The notes: generated by a model not told the origin, from the sequence alone. Shown: positions 1 to 6,089, counted from the first letter of the stretch. The stretch is DNA of 6,089 nt from Lysobacterales bacterium (GCA_013298265.1 JAAFHE010000261.1:1-6089); one strand, 5' to 3'. A program made the numbers and translations.

Positions 1-265
1 CCGTACCGGCAACGCACCGAGCAACGCCTCGGTCACCGTCGCGATCGTGCACACCTACCAGGGTGACCTGAAGGTCGATCTCGTCGCGCCGGATGGCTCG
101 CTGTACAACATCCACAACCGCACCGGCGGCGACACGGACAACATCAACAAGACAGTGCCGTTGAACCTGTCCAGCGAACTGCTCAACGGTACCTGGAGAC
201 TGCGTGTCAACGACAACGGTGCGGGCGACATCGGCCGGATCGACAGCTGGTCGATTACATTCTGA
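1..265 (+). CDS. C-terminal end of a P-domain protein, probably a secreted serine protease (5' truncated)
   Basis: The frame is open from base 2 and ends at TGA 263-265, giving about 88 residues. It reads as the second half of a proprotein-convertase P (Homo B) domain: HTYQGDLKVDLVAPDGS, then a G..N.N.T stretch, then SSELLNGTWRLRVNDNGAGD and IGRIDSWSITF at the very end. The order H.Y.GDL..L..P.G, NGTW.L.V.D, G.I..W.L.F is the signature of that beta-sandwich. In bacteria P domains usually sit at the C-terminus of exported subtilisin-like (S8) or metalloproteases, where they support folding or substrate handling, and they may be removed on maturation. The catalytic part lies outside the window, so the protease class cannot be seen and the protease role is inferred. 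The GTG at 47 is an internal valine, not a start. The gene converges on the regulator at 636-3494. Confidence 0.88.
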   Translation, partial: RTGNAPSNASVTVAIVHTYQGDLKVDLVAPDGSLYNIHNRTGGDTDNINKTVPLNLSSELLNGTWRLRVNDNGAGDIGRIDSWSITF

Positions 266-343
266 TCCGGCGCTATCCGGCGCAGAAGTCCTGGCACTAC
301 AGCAACACCATCCCCACCCAACCCTCCGGCCCATTGGGCGTTC

Positions 344-380
344 AGGACGATGAGAACCTTCGGTTCTGAGCCATCGTCCT
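344..380. other. Long bulged hairpin downstream of the P-domain gene
   Basis: Bases 344-352 (aggacgatg) pair perfectly with 372-380 (catcgtcct). Directly inside, 353-358 (agaacc) pairs with 362-367 (ggttct) around a TTC loop. A 4-base bulge, gagc at 368-371, sits on the 3' side. This gives 15 base pairs about 79 bp past the stop of the P-domain gene. No T-run follows on either strand, so a classical intrinsic terminator is not clear. It may protect the mRNA 3' end or be part of the surrounding repeat element. Confidence 0.6.
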
Positions 381-384
381 TCAC

Positions 385-494
385 CCCCTTGAAGGGGAGG
401 GCTGAAAGCGAGCCGGGCCTGCTGGAAGCCCTCCCTTTGAAGGGGAGGGCTCAAAAGCGAATCGGGGCCTGCTGGAAGCCCTCCCCTTCAAGGG
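385..494. repeat. ~50-bp imperfect tandem repeat with three CCCTT-AAGGG palindromic cores
   Basis: Palindromic cores occur at 385-397 (ccccttgaagggg), 433-444 (ccctttgaaggg) and 484-494 (ccctt c aaggg). Two spacer units separate them, sharing the block gggcctgctggaagccctcc at 415-434 and 465-484. The block ttgaaggggagggct is repeated at 389-403 and 437-451. The second unit differs by a few substitutions and small indels, as expected of an old local duplication. Confidence 0.8.
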
Positions 495-618
495 AAGGGT
501 TTGGGTGGGGATGGTGTATTGCTCGTCTCCCGCAATCCGCAATGGAGCGCGACGGAGATGCCGGAGCTTCGAACTGCATGAGTGAAACGTCAGACAGCAA
601 GCTTTCCGATCTGACCGT

Positions 619-635
619 CGTTGCGAGACGCAACG
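619..635 (-). terminator. Hairpin immediately after the regulator stop codon
   Basis: The sequence cgttgcg / aga / cgcaacg (619-625 and 629-635) is a perfect 7-bp stem with a 3-base loop. On the minus strand it begins at the base right after the TAA stop (636-638) of the regulator. No T-tract follows on that strand, so it is at best a weak or Rho-assisted 3'-end structure. Confidence 0.35.
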
Positions 636-3494
636 TTACGGCGTGGCCCAGCTTGGCGCCTGCGATGCGCTGACCAGACGCGCGCGATCACGTTCGGCCG
701 GATTCATCCACAGGTCTGATGCGCCGCGCATGCCGCTCGCGGCGAGCAAGCGCAGGCGTCGCTCGTCGGGGCAGCGTGGCGCGGCTGCATTTGCGTCCAT
801 GAGGCTGTGCACAAGCAGTTCGCCCAGCACGTCGCCGTGGGCGCGCGTGTCGCTGTGCAGTGCTTCGAGTTCCCGGGCGGCCCGTTCGATCTCCCCGCGC
901 GACTGGGCGATCAGCGCGCGCACCGTGCGTGTGCGCCGACGCTCATGCCAATAGTCAGGCGGCAGCATGTTCTCGACGAGTGCGACTTCGCGCTCCGCGG
1001 CGTCCGTGTGACCTTCCGCCAGGGCGATTTCGGCGCGCGTGACGCGCAGATTCGCCTCGATCATGCGATAGCCCGAATCCTTGATCAGTGGCAGGGTGCG
1101 GTTGATGATCGTACTGGCGGTTTCGAAATCGCCGACGCGCGCGAGCAGCGGCGCGACTTCCATCGCGAATCCCCAGCGGTCCGGCTCCACGCGCGTGTCC
1201 TGCGCCGGCGTCAGCAGCGGGGCCAGCAGGCGGCGCGCTTCGGCGACATCGCCGGCCTGGATCGCGAGCTCCGCGTCGCCGAGGTCGGCGAACTGGTTCA
1301 GTGCCGGATTGCCGGCCGTGCGGCAGCTGCGGAATTCCGAGCGCGCGCCCGCCGTGCGCCCCTGCAGCATGCGGATGGTCGCGCGGATGCAATTGAGCGA
1401 CGCCGTGCTCTGCGGAGGGCTGTCGCCGGTCGTTTCGCGCAGCCGGCTCTCCGTCGACTCCACCGCGAGCAGCGCACCGTCGAGGTCGCCGCGCAGGTAT
1501 TGCAGTCGCGCGCGGTTGAATCCTGTCGCGTAGGCCATGGCACCTTGCTGCGGCTCGCCATCGAGCAGCTTGAGGCGCTTCTCGAGCGCCGTGAAATCCA
1601 GGCGTAGTGTGTCCTGTTGCAACAGGTGCAGGTCGATGCGGCGGCGCTCGATAGTGTTGCCGGCAGACTCGGCGATAGCCTCCGCCTGTGCGAAGCGCCG
1701 GTCTGCTTCGCGCGCTTCGCCATCGCGGTAATGCGCGAGCGCGACCCGGCGCAGGGCGTCAACCTCTGCGGCGCTGTTGCCGGCGGTGCGCGCTTCGGCC
1801 AGTAGCTGGTTGAGCATGCTCTCCGGAGCGGCTGGCGTGCCGCGCTCGAGTTCTGCGCGCAGGCGCGCGTCGAGCAGGCCGAGGCGATCGCCGCTGGCGG
1901 CGAAACCCTGTTCGGCCTCACGCAGCAGGTCGCCGACCTGCGCGTCGCCGCTGGCACTGCGCGCCTCGGCCAGCGCCAGCGCGGCCAGCGCGCGCTCGTG
2001 CTCCCAGCCCATCGTCTGCGCCAATTCCCGCGCCTGCGTGGCGCTGGCGGCGGCGGCGTGGTAGTCACGGTTGGCGATGCCGGTTTCGGCACGTTCGATC
2101 AGCCACTCGATGGCCTGCGCGGGAACCGGAGGCACGGCCGCGCCGATGCGTTCGGCCGCTTCGCGGCTGCGACCGGCGCGACGCAGGCTGGCCGCTTCGG
2201 CGGGGCGGTAGCCCGCGCCATCGGCGACGGTTTTTTGCAAAGCGGCATAGGCGGCCGCTGCGGCGGCGTAGTCCTGCCGTATCACGAATGCTTCCGCTTG
2301 CACCGGTTCGCGCAAAGAAGCCGGCAGGCTGTCGATCCAGCCCGTCGCGCGGCCGAGTTCCGCCTGCGCCGCGCCCTGCTGGCCGAGCCGTGTCAGACAC
2401 CGCGCGAGACGGAAGCGCGCAAAGCCCGTCGCGGGCGCGGCGGTAAGCACCGTGGTGTAGGCGCGGACCGCGTCGTGCCAGCGATGCTGCTGCTCCGCTT
2501 CGAATCCTTCGGACAACTGCTGCGCCGCCGGCGGATCCAGGTTCAGTGTCGGGGCGTGGTTCTCATCGGTCGTCGCCAGGCGCGCGAACACGTCTGCGCT
2601 GACCGCGCTGATCGCCGCGACCAGGTGCGCACTGTCCGCGCGCCGGACAATGGCCGCCTGCGGGGTGGGGCCGCGGAAATGCGCCGACACCCGCCATTCG
2701 CTGTCTTGCACCGGCGCGCCGACTTCCAGCAGCACGATGGTTTCGTTGCCGTCGGCGACGCTCTCCGACGGCGTCCTGAGGATGACGTGCGGCGCACTGC
2801 TCAGTTGCCAGCTCAGCCAGTGCTGCAACAGCTGCGCCGGCCAGCGCAGGTTTTCGGGCAGGCTCGGGTCGGTCGTCGCCACGAGTACGACGTGGGTCGG
2901 CGCCACGCCGCGGCTGCCCGCGCCGAGCAGGCCTCCGGTCAGCAGCATCAGACTCAGGCAGGCCGCCGCGGTCGCCAGCGTCAAGGCCCAGCCGCGCGGG
3001 ATCGTCGATACGGGCCGAGCAGTGACGGTGCGGGCCGGCACCTCCGGCTGTACCGTGTCGGTCACCGCGCCCGCACTGGCGGTGTCGATAACTATGGCCT
3101 CGACCTCCGGCGCTGCGACTGCCGTCGGCTCGTCGGCGGACACCAGCTCGAATTCCAGCGTCGGCGGCGGATCGAAAATGTAACCTTTCTTGGATACCGT
3201 ACGTATCCATTGCTTGGCCGCGCCGCCGAGTGCACGGCGCAACAGCCAGATCGACGTGGTGAGGTTGGCGTCCTCCACGACGGCGCCGCGCCAGACTCGG
3301 CGGAAGATCGCGTCGCGCGTATGCAGCACGCGTGGTTCGCTCAGGAACAGCAGCAGCAGGTCGAAGCAGCGCGGGTTCAGTTCGTAAGCGACGCCGGAGC
3401 GGCTCACACAGCGATAGCGCGGATCGATTTCGATCTCGCCCAGACGGACCAGCCGTGTGTCGGCAGGCCAGGGAAGCGTTTGTACGTCGGCCAT
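636..3494 (-). CDS. Membrane-anchored winged-helix transcriptional regulator with periplasmic TPR array (CadC/ToxR-like)
   Basis: This is a 952-residue one-component regulator. Residues ~14-108 form an OmpR/CadC-type winged helix: the start LGEIEIDPRYRCV, helix LNPRCFDLLLLFLSEP, recognition-helix region DANLTTSIWLLRRALGG, and wing WIRTVSKKGYIF. A Pro/Ala/Thr-rich linker (111-167) leads to one membrane helix at ~168-192 (GWALTLATAAACLSLMLLTG), preceded by Arg as expected for N-terminus-inside. Residues ~200-315 are an unassigned globular segment. From ~323 to ~895 the protein is Ala/Arg/Leu-rich helical repeat of TPR type (for example RWHDAVRAYTTVLTAAP, GFARFRLARCLTRLG). In this family the head binds DNA from the membrane and the outer part senses a signal or partner; the target genes are unknown here. 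I chose the ATG at 3494 because AAGGG lies 7 bases upstream. A TTG at 3527 would add 11 residues with no better site. The neighbouring protease and toxin-like genes are possible but untested targets. Confidence 0.85.
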   Translation of the reverse strand: MADVQTLPWPADTRLVRLGEIEIDPRYRCVSRSGVAYELNPRCFDLLLLFLSEPRVLHTRDAIFRRVWRGAVVEDANLTTSIWLLRRALGGAAKQWIRTVSKKGYIFDPPPTLEFELVSADEPTAVAAPEVEAIVIDTASAGAVTDTVQPEVPARTVTARPVSTIPRGWALTLATAAACLSLMLLTGGLLGAGSRGVAPTHVVLVATTDPSLPENLRWPAQLLQHWLSWQLSSAPHVILRTPSESVADGNETIVLLEVGAPVQDSEWRVSAHFRGPTPQAAIVRRADSAHLVAAISAVSADVFARLATTDENHAPTLNLDPPAAQQLSEGFEAEQQHRWHDAVRAYTTVLTAAPATGFARFRLARCLTRLGQQGAAQAELGRATGWIDSLPASLREPVQAEAFVIRQDYAAAAAAYAALQKTVADGAGYRPAEAASLRRAGRSREAAERIGAAVPPVPAQAIEWLIERAETGIANRDYHAAAASATQARELAQTMGWEHERALAALALAEARSASGDAQVGDLLREAEQGFAASGDRLGLLDARLRAELERGTPAAPESMLNQLLAEARTAGNSAAEVDALRRVALAHYRDGEAREADRRFAQAEAIAESAGNTIERRRIDLHLLQQDTLRLDFTALEKRLKLLDGEPQQGAMAYATGFNRARLQYLRGDLDGALLAVESTESRLRETTGDSPPQSTASLNCIRATIRMLQGRTAGARSEFRSCRTAGNPALNQFADLGDAELAIQAGDVAEARRLLAPLLTPAQDTRVEPDRWGFAMEVAPLLARVGDFETASTIINRTLPLIKDSGYRMIEANLRVTRAEIALAEGHTDAAEREVALVENMLPPDYWHERRRTRTVRALIAQSRGEIERAARELEALHSDTRAHGDVLGELLVHSLMDANAAAPRCPDERRLRLLAASGMRGASDLWMNPAERDRARLVSASQAPSWATP

Positions 3495-3501
3495 GCTCTT
3501 A

Positions 3502-3506
3502 CCCTT
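3502..3506 (-). promoter_or_regulatory. Ribosome binding site that decides the regulator start
   Basis: AAGGG on the minus strand ends 7 bases before the ATG at 3492-3494. This favours the 952-residue form over the TTG-initiated 963-residue form. Confidence 0.55.
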
Positions 3507-3625
3507 GCGAGGGGCTTGCGCCGTCAACCGCCGACGGTACTACCGCGGCGGCCTGCTATTTGGTGACGAAATCTGCAACTTCCTGCCGTGCGCAGCCGCC
3601 GGCAACCCCGGCCGAACGCGCGGCA

Positions 3626-3653
3626 TCTATACGCAGTCACGCGCGTTTGTCAC
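3626..3653 (-). promoter_or_regulatory. Candidate sigma70-type promoter for the regulator gene
   Basis: On the minus strand, GTGACA (3648-3653) lies 16 bases from TATAGA (3626-3631). The -35 matches TTGACA at 5 of 6 positions and the -10 matches TATAAT at 4 of 6. A start near 3619 would give a leader of about 125 bases before the ATG. It was found by eye in a 1-kb region, so a chance match is possible. Confidence 0.3.
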
Positions 3654-3817
3654 GCAGGTGTTCAGCGCGTTGTGCTATGCAGCAACCCGTGCAGACTGGC
3701 TGGTACGCAGGAAGAAGAACGCAATGCGGTCTGTTGCCGGCCACTTTACTCGGCCACAGCGCCACGCGCGTGCTGCGCTGCAGTACGCGCGCCAGTCCTT
3801 TGGGAGCCCCCCCGGGC

Positions 3818-3839
3818 ACCGAGCGATAGTCGCTCAGGT
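3818..3839. other. Short perfect hairpin at the edge of the AT-rich island
   Basis: gagcga (3821-3826) pairs with tcgctc (3830-3835) around TAG. The stem extends by acc/ggt (3818-3820 with 3837-3839) across one bulged A. It directly follows a C-run and precedes the AT-rich stretch. Its role is unknown: it could be an operator-like site or a small terminator. Confidence 0.4.
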
Positions 3840-3840
3840 C

Positions 3841-3936
3841 TTAGCAATATATCGATTAAGTTATTAGCCTCCGCGCGCAAGTGTTGTCTAACGACGAAAA
3901 GGCATATCGCTAGTCAAAAATAATATTAAGCAACAA
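3841..3936. other. AT-rich island
   Basis: This stretch is visibly AT-rich (for example ttagcaatatatcgattaag and tcaaaaataatattaagcaa), while the DNA on both sides is strongly GC-rich. No clean -35/-10 pair stands out on either strand. It may be a distal regulatory region upstream of the regulator, a binding site for an AT-preferring nucleoid protein, or a join left by past insertion or deletion. Confidence 0.5.
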
Positions 3937-4459
3937 ATGGTGGCGAGGCGGCGGCTGTGCGCCGGTGCGCTGATCTGGCAGCGTGTGCGCGGACGTCTTG
4001 GGCAACAGCGGCCTCATCCTCGCCAGGGACGTGCCGATCGGTGCGGACGAACATGCGTGCGGCCTGCTGGGTTCGGCACCAAAAGCGGCGCGCGCAGATC
4101 TTCGGGGCGATCACGCTGACGTCCGCACTCAAGGCAGCCTGGTTGTCAACTGCGCCGATCGCGCTGACCGTGCGATGCTCGTGGTCTCGGCCACACGATC
4201 AAGAAGCACTTCAAGGGCAGCCCGGATTCCTCACACCCATTCGTAGCCAGGCGGTCGAGACGCCGTCCTGATGCGCGGCGGACTGAGTGACGGCGAAGGC
4301 ATAGTCGACACTACGTCGAGCCGACACGGGGGAGCAGCGCGCGTCGGGGCGAACGTATCGGTGGCCGCAATAGCAGCGATGCGAGAAAAACGGGTCAGGC
4401 AGTCCGTCTACCCATTCACTTGCTGACGTGTGCGGGCGGCCTGCGGCGTCGAAACACCA

Positions 4460-4482
4460 CCGGGACGGAGGAACCGTCCCGG
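4460..4482 (-). terminator. Intrinsic terminator of the toxin-like gene
   Basis: ccgggacgg (4460-4468) and ccgtcccgg (4474-4482) form a perfect 9-bp GC-rich stem with a 5-base loop. Read on the minus strand, the stem starts 28 bases after the stop codon and is followed by tggtgtttcg, a weak T-rich tail. Position and orientation mark the end of the 4511-5839 transcript and separate it from the regulator gene downstream. Confidence 0.7.
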
Positions 4483-4510
4483 CAGCGCGTGTACTCGTGG
4501 TGTCCGGTGC

Positions 4511-5839
4511 TCAGGTCAGGACGGACATGTCGATGGAGAATACATCCGAGGGGTTGCTCTGCTTCCACCAGTCGGCCCAGGCGTTGCCGAAGCCGAGCAC
4601 CTTGTCGACCATGATGTAGTCGACGCGCATCAGGTTCACCACCGAAATCGATATCTCGCCAGTCAGCACGGAATTCGTCTTCCACACGGCGTCTGCGGCG
4701 AACTGCAGGGAGCTCGTGGAAATGACCGGAAACGTGCTCGTGTCGATCAGGCCGTTCCAGCCGCGGCTGTCATTGATCTGCGAGGGGTCGGTGGTATTGC
4801 CGTCGAACGGTGTGTTCTGCGCGTAGATCCAGTTCGCCGCCGTTTGCTGTGTGATGTACCAGTCGGTGATGTTCTCCGTCACCGAGTTGGAATAGGTGTA
4901 GCTCGCGTTGCCGCCGGCGCCGCCGGTTCCGGCATTGAAGCCCACGGTCACCGACGATCCGGTGGTTACGGTGCTGACGTCGTTGGTGTTGCTGGGCGTG
5001 CTCTGGTACCAGTACAGCGACGCGGGAGGGTTGAACGTCGGGCAGATCGAGCCCAGCGTCCAGCCGCAGCTCGTATCGGTTTTCGAAGCCATGCCGTTGT
5101 TCTGGTAGATACCGCGTTCCTGCAGGCCGAGGAACTGGAACGAACCGCTCTGGGTAGCGTTGTTGAGCGCGCCCTGGAAGGTATACGTGAGGTTGGTGGA
5201 GATGGTCCGCGACGGCGGCGGCCCAAGATCGGCTTCGCTGTTGTAAGACCCGCTCGCGGTGAACGAGTGCGACCGCGAATAAATCCACGTATACCAAATG
5301 AGGCCGTCCGGCGGTGTGTTCGCTTCATCGGTCGCGACGGCCGCCATCTTGAGCGAGCCGACAAAGAAATCGAGATCCTCGTCGGTCATCGGCAGGGTTT
5401 CGATCTGATTCTCGTAGACCACCTGGCTCGTCGCCGGCTGCAGCGTCCCCTGTTCCTGGTTGCCGCTGCCGCTGGCGCAGTACAGGCTCGCCGGCGCAGT
5501 GCTGTCGCCGACTTCGCTGATGTAGCAGCGCACGCCGCCGCCGCCGCGCTTCACGACTCGGTAGCCGCGACTGGTGCCATGCGAGCGGAAGCCGATGTGG
5601 CCGGCCAGCGCCTTCTTGTGATCGTCACCTGCATCGAGCAGCAGCAGTGCAGCCCCGGCATCGAGCGCGGGGAAGCCGAGCGGCACGTCGGATGCGGGAC
5701 AGGTAAGCGCGTCGATCACCAGCACGTCGTCGGACGACAACGCCGTGTCAGCGGTATAGGGCGTGGGCGTGGTGTCCGCCGCGACCCGGGCGTAGACGGG
5801 ATTGGTGATGGCACCGTTGCTGAGCGTGTAAATCGGCAC
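4511..5839 (-). CDS. Leukocidin/hemolysin-like beta-barrel pore-forming toxin candidate
   Basis: This is a 442-residue protein starting at GTG 5839 (reads MPIYTLSNGAITNPVY), with GAGGAG 7 bases upstream; the stop is TGA at 4511. The C-terminal half has the order seen in the leukocidin/hemolysin family, including Vibrio cholerae cytolysin. A Ser/Thr/Asn-rich beta region lies at ~186-285. A glycine-rich amphipathic stem-like hairpin follows at ~290-322 (SSVTVGFNAGTGGAGG, NASYTYSNSV), then TENITDWYITQQT. Next comes a FPVISTSSLQFAADAVWKTN strand block at ~370-389, matching the 'SxxF.P...V.YK' stretch of the family, and a Trp-rich tail (WADWWKQ, 421-427). C258 and C266 could form a disulfide. Residues 1-180 are not recognised; DAGAALLLLDAG (60-71) and RGGGGVRCY (98-106) stand out. 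Family members oligomerise on target membranes and form pores. No signal peptide is visible from this start or from the in-frame start at 5944, which is odd for a secreted toxin. The family call comes from pattern memory, not alignment; another secreted beta-rich protein remains possible. Confidence 0.6.
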   Translation of the reverse strand: MPIYTLSNGAITNPVYARVAADTTPTPYTADTALSSDDVLVIDALTCPASDVPLGFPALDAGAALLLLDAGDDHKKALAGHIGFRSHGTSRGYRVVKRGGGGVRCYISEVGDSTAPASLYCASGSGNQEQGTLQPATSQVVYENQIETLPMTDEDLDFFVGSLKMAAVATDEANTPPDGLIWYTWIYSRSHSFTASGSYNSEADLGPPPSRTISTNLTYTFQGALNNATQSGSFQFLGLQERGIYQNNGMASKTDTSCGWTLGSICPTFNPPASLYWYQSTPSNTNDVSTVTTGSSVTVGFNAGTGGAGGNASYTYSNSVTENITDWYITQQTAANWIYAQNTPFDGNTTDPSQINDSRGWNGLIDTSTFPVISTSSLQFAADAVWKTNSVLTGEISISVVNLMRVDYIMVDKVLGFGNAWADWWKQSNPSDVFSIDMSVLT

Positions 5840-5846
5840 AAATAGT

Positions 5847-5852
5847 CTCCTC
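5847..5852 (-). promoter_or_regulatory. Strong ribosome binding site for the toxin-like gene (sets GTG start)
   Basis: GAGGAG on the minus strand lies 7 bases upstream of GTG 5837-5839. The longer in-frame frame up to 5944 would add 35 Arg-rich residues that look non-coding, so the GTG is preferred. Confidence 0.8.
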
Positions 5853-6089
5853 GATGGTCGACGAAAGAGGGGGGTGATGCGGGGCGCGTGCCGCCGGTAC
5901 GCACTACGGATTTCTCCACAACGTGGGCGGCCGCTAACTGGCAAGAGCGAAGTCTGGGCACGGTTCCTATCACCGCCCGCGATCGTCGCAAGACGGCATG
6001 CTGCGACCTTGAGGTACGGCGTACTGCATCGGCAGCGCGTAGCTCGAATGGCACTGACTTAAGCTCAGCATCCCGATTTTCGTCATTCC
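5853..6089. other. Upstream region of the toxin-like gene
   Basis: About 240 bases upstream of the ribosome binding site presumably hold the promoter. No good -35/-10 pair is visible on the minus strand; the best I see, TTGCGA then TAGGAA 16 bases on (near 5964-5991), is weak. A 38-codon minus-strand frame (5970-6086, begins MTKIGMLSLSQCHSSYA) is open from the window edge, but it has no ribosome binding site in view and no recognisable family. It may be non-coding. Confidence 0.35.

Larger units (their letters stand above)
305..517. repeat. Composite palindromic intergenic element with inverted terminal arms
   Basis: The left arm 305-327 (begins acaccatccccaccca) is the reverse complement of the right arm 493-517 (ends tgggtggggatggtgt), apart from two single-base insertions in the right arm. 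Between the arms lie a long hairpin (344-380) and a ~50-bp imperfect tandem repeat with three palindromic cores (385-494). The element fills most of the convergent gap between the P-domain gene and the regulator gene and contains no credible ORF. The size (213 bp), terminal inverted arms and lack of coding fit a REP/MITE-like non-autonomous element. It could also act as a bidirectional transcription barrier. I recall similar GGGAGGG/CCCTCCC elements as multicopy in Xanthomonadales genomes, but copy number cannot be seen here. Confidence 0.7.
3528..4459. other. Gene-poor intergenic region between regulator and toxin-like gene
   Basis: About 930 bases carry no ORF with a recognisable family. 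The open frames present are short, Arg/Ser-rich and overlap on both strands, as chance frames do in GC-rich DNA. The region contains the candidate regulator promoter, a short hairpin at 3818-3839, an AT-rich island at ~3841-3936, and a stretch (~3983-4290) whose plus-strand codon pattern looks partly coding but changes frame. I saw no tRNA, rRNA, CRISPR or transposase. Confidence 0.6.

Noticed and set aside
305..517. CRISPR array
   Set aside because: There are only two diverged units, the spacers are themselves similar, and no cas genes are in view.
589..615. gtcaga ... tctgac inverted repeat as a terminator for the regulator
   Set aside because: It has only a 6-bp stem with a 15-base loop and no T-tract; the hairpin at 619-635 is tighter and adjacent to the stop.
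1998..3566. 522-residue plus-strand frame opposite the regulator N-terminal half
   Set aside because: It is antisense to an obvious winged-helix/TM/TPR protein. Its composition is Arg/Gln/Gly-rich with no domain signature.
3637..3819. 60-residue minus-strand frame with several cysteines
   Set aside because: The cysteine spacing does not match a known metal-binding motif. It lies in the regulator leader region and looks like chance.
3800..3940. tRNA gene or attachment site at the AT-rich island
   Set aside because: No T-loop GTTCGA motif, acceptor pairing or CCA end was found, and no direct repeat marks an integration core.
3926..4132. 68-residue minus-strand frame (begins MSADVSVIAPK) as a small gene
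   Set aside because: No ribosome binding site was recognised, it overlaps plus-strand frames of similar length, and it matches no known family.
4430..5845. 471-residue plus-strand open frame covering the whole toxin-like gene in antisense
   Set aside because: It is an Arg/Gly/Val-rich shadow produced by the high-GC3 codons of the minus-strand gene. No ribosome binding site or family was seen, while the minus strand has a clear RBS, a terminator and a plausible fold.

Overview
The window is GC-rich DNA with dense high-GC3 coding. It most resembles a gammaproteobacterium of the Xanthomonadales/Lysobacterales type. That placement is an inference from three things: the end of a secreted protease-type protein carrying a P domain, a large membrane-bound winged-helix/TPR regulator, and short GGGAGGG-type palindromic intergenic repeats. 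I recall all three as common in Lysobacter-like genomes, but nothing here proves a genus.

Layout from left to right. (1) Bases 1-265, plus strand: the last ~88 codons of a protein ending in a proprotein-convertase P domain, probably a secreted subtilisin-like protease. (2) Bases 266-635: a convergent gap filled by a structured repeat element. It has outer inverted arms at 305-327 and 493-517, a long internal hairpin at 344-380, and three CCCTT/AAGGG palindromic cores about 50 bp apart. (3) Bases 636-3494, minus strand: a 952-residue one-component regulator with an N-terminal OmpR/CadC-type winged helix, one membrane helix and a ~600-residue TPR array. (4) Bases 3495-4510: about 1 kb with no convincing gene. 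It holds a candidate promoter for the regulator, an AT-rich island, small hairpins and possibly decayed coding sequence. (5) Bases 4460-4482: a strong terminator hairpin for the next gene. (6) Bases 4511-5839, minus strand: a 442-residue protein starting at GTG behind a clear ribosome binding site. Its C-terminal half looks like the stem and cap of the leukocidin/hemolysin family of beta-barrel pore-forming toxins. (7) Bases 5840-6089: the upstream region of that gene.

The genes do not form an obvious operon. The toxin-like gene has its own terminator, and the regulator has a ~1 kb leader region. The set (secreted protease, membrane-tethered ToxR/CadC-like regulator, pore-forming-toxin-like protein) would suit a predatory or antagonistic soil or water bacterium, but a functional link between them is only a guess. 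The most interesting object is the toxin-like protein, which has no recognisable signal peptide and an N-terminal half I cannot assign.
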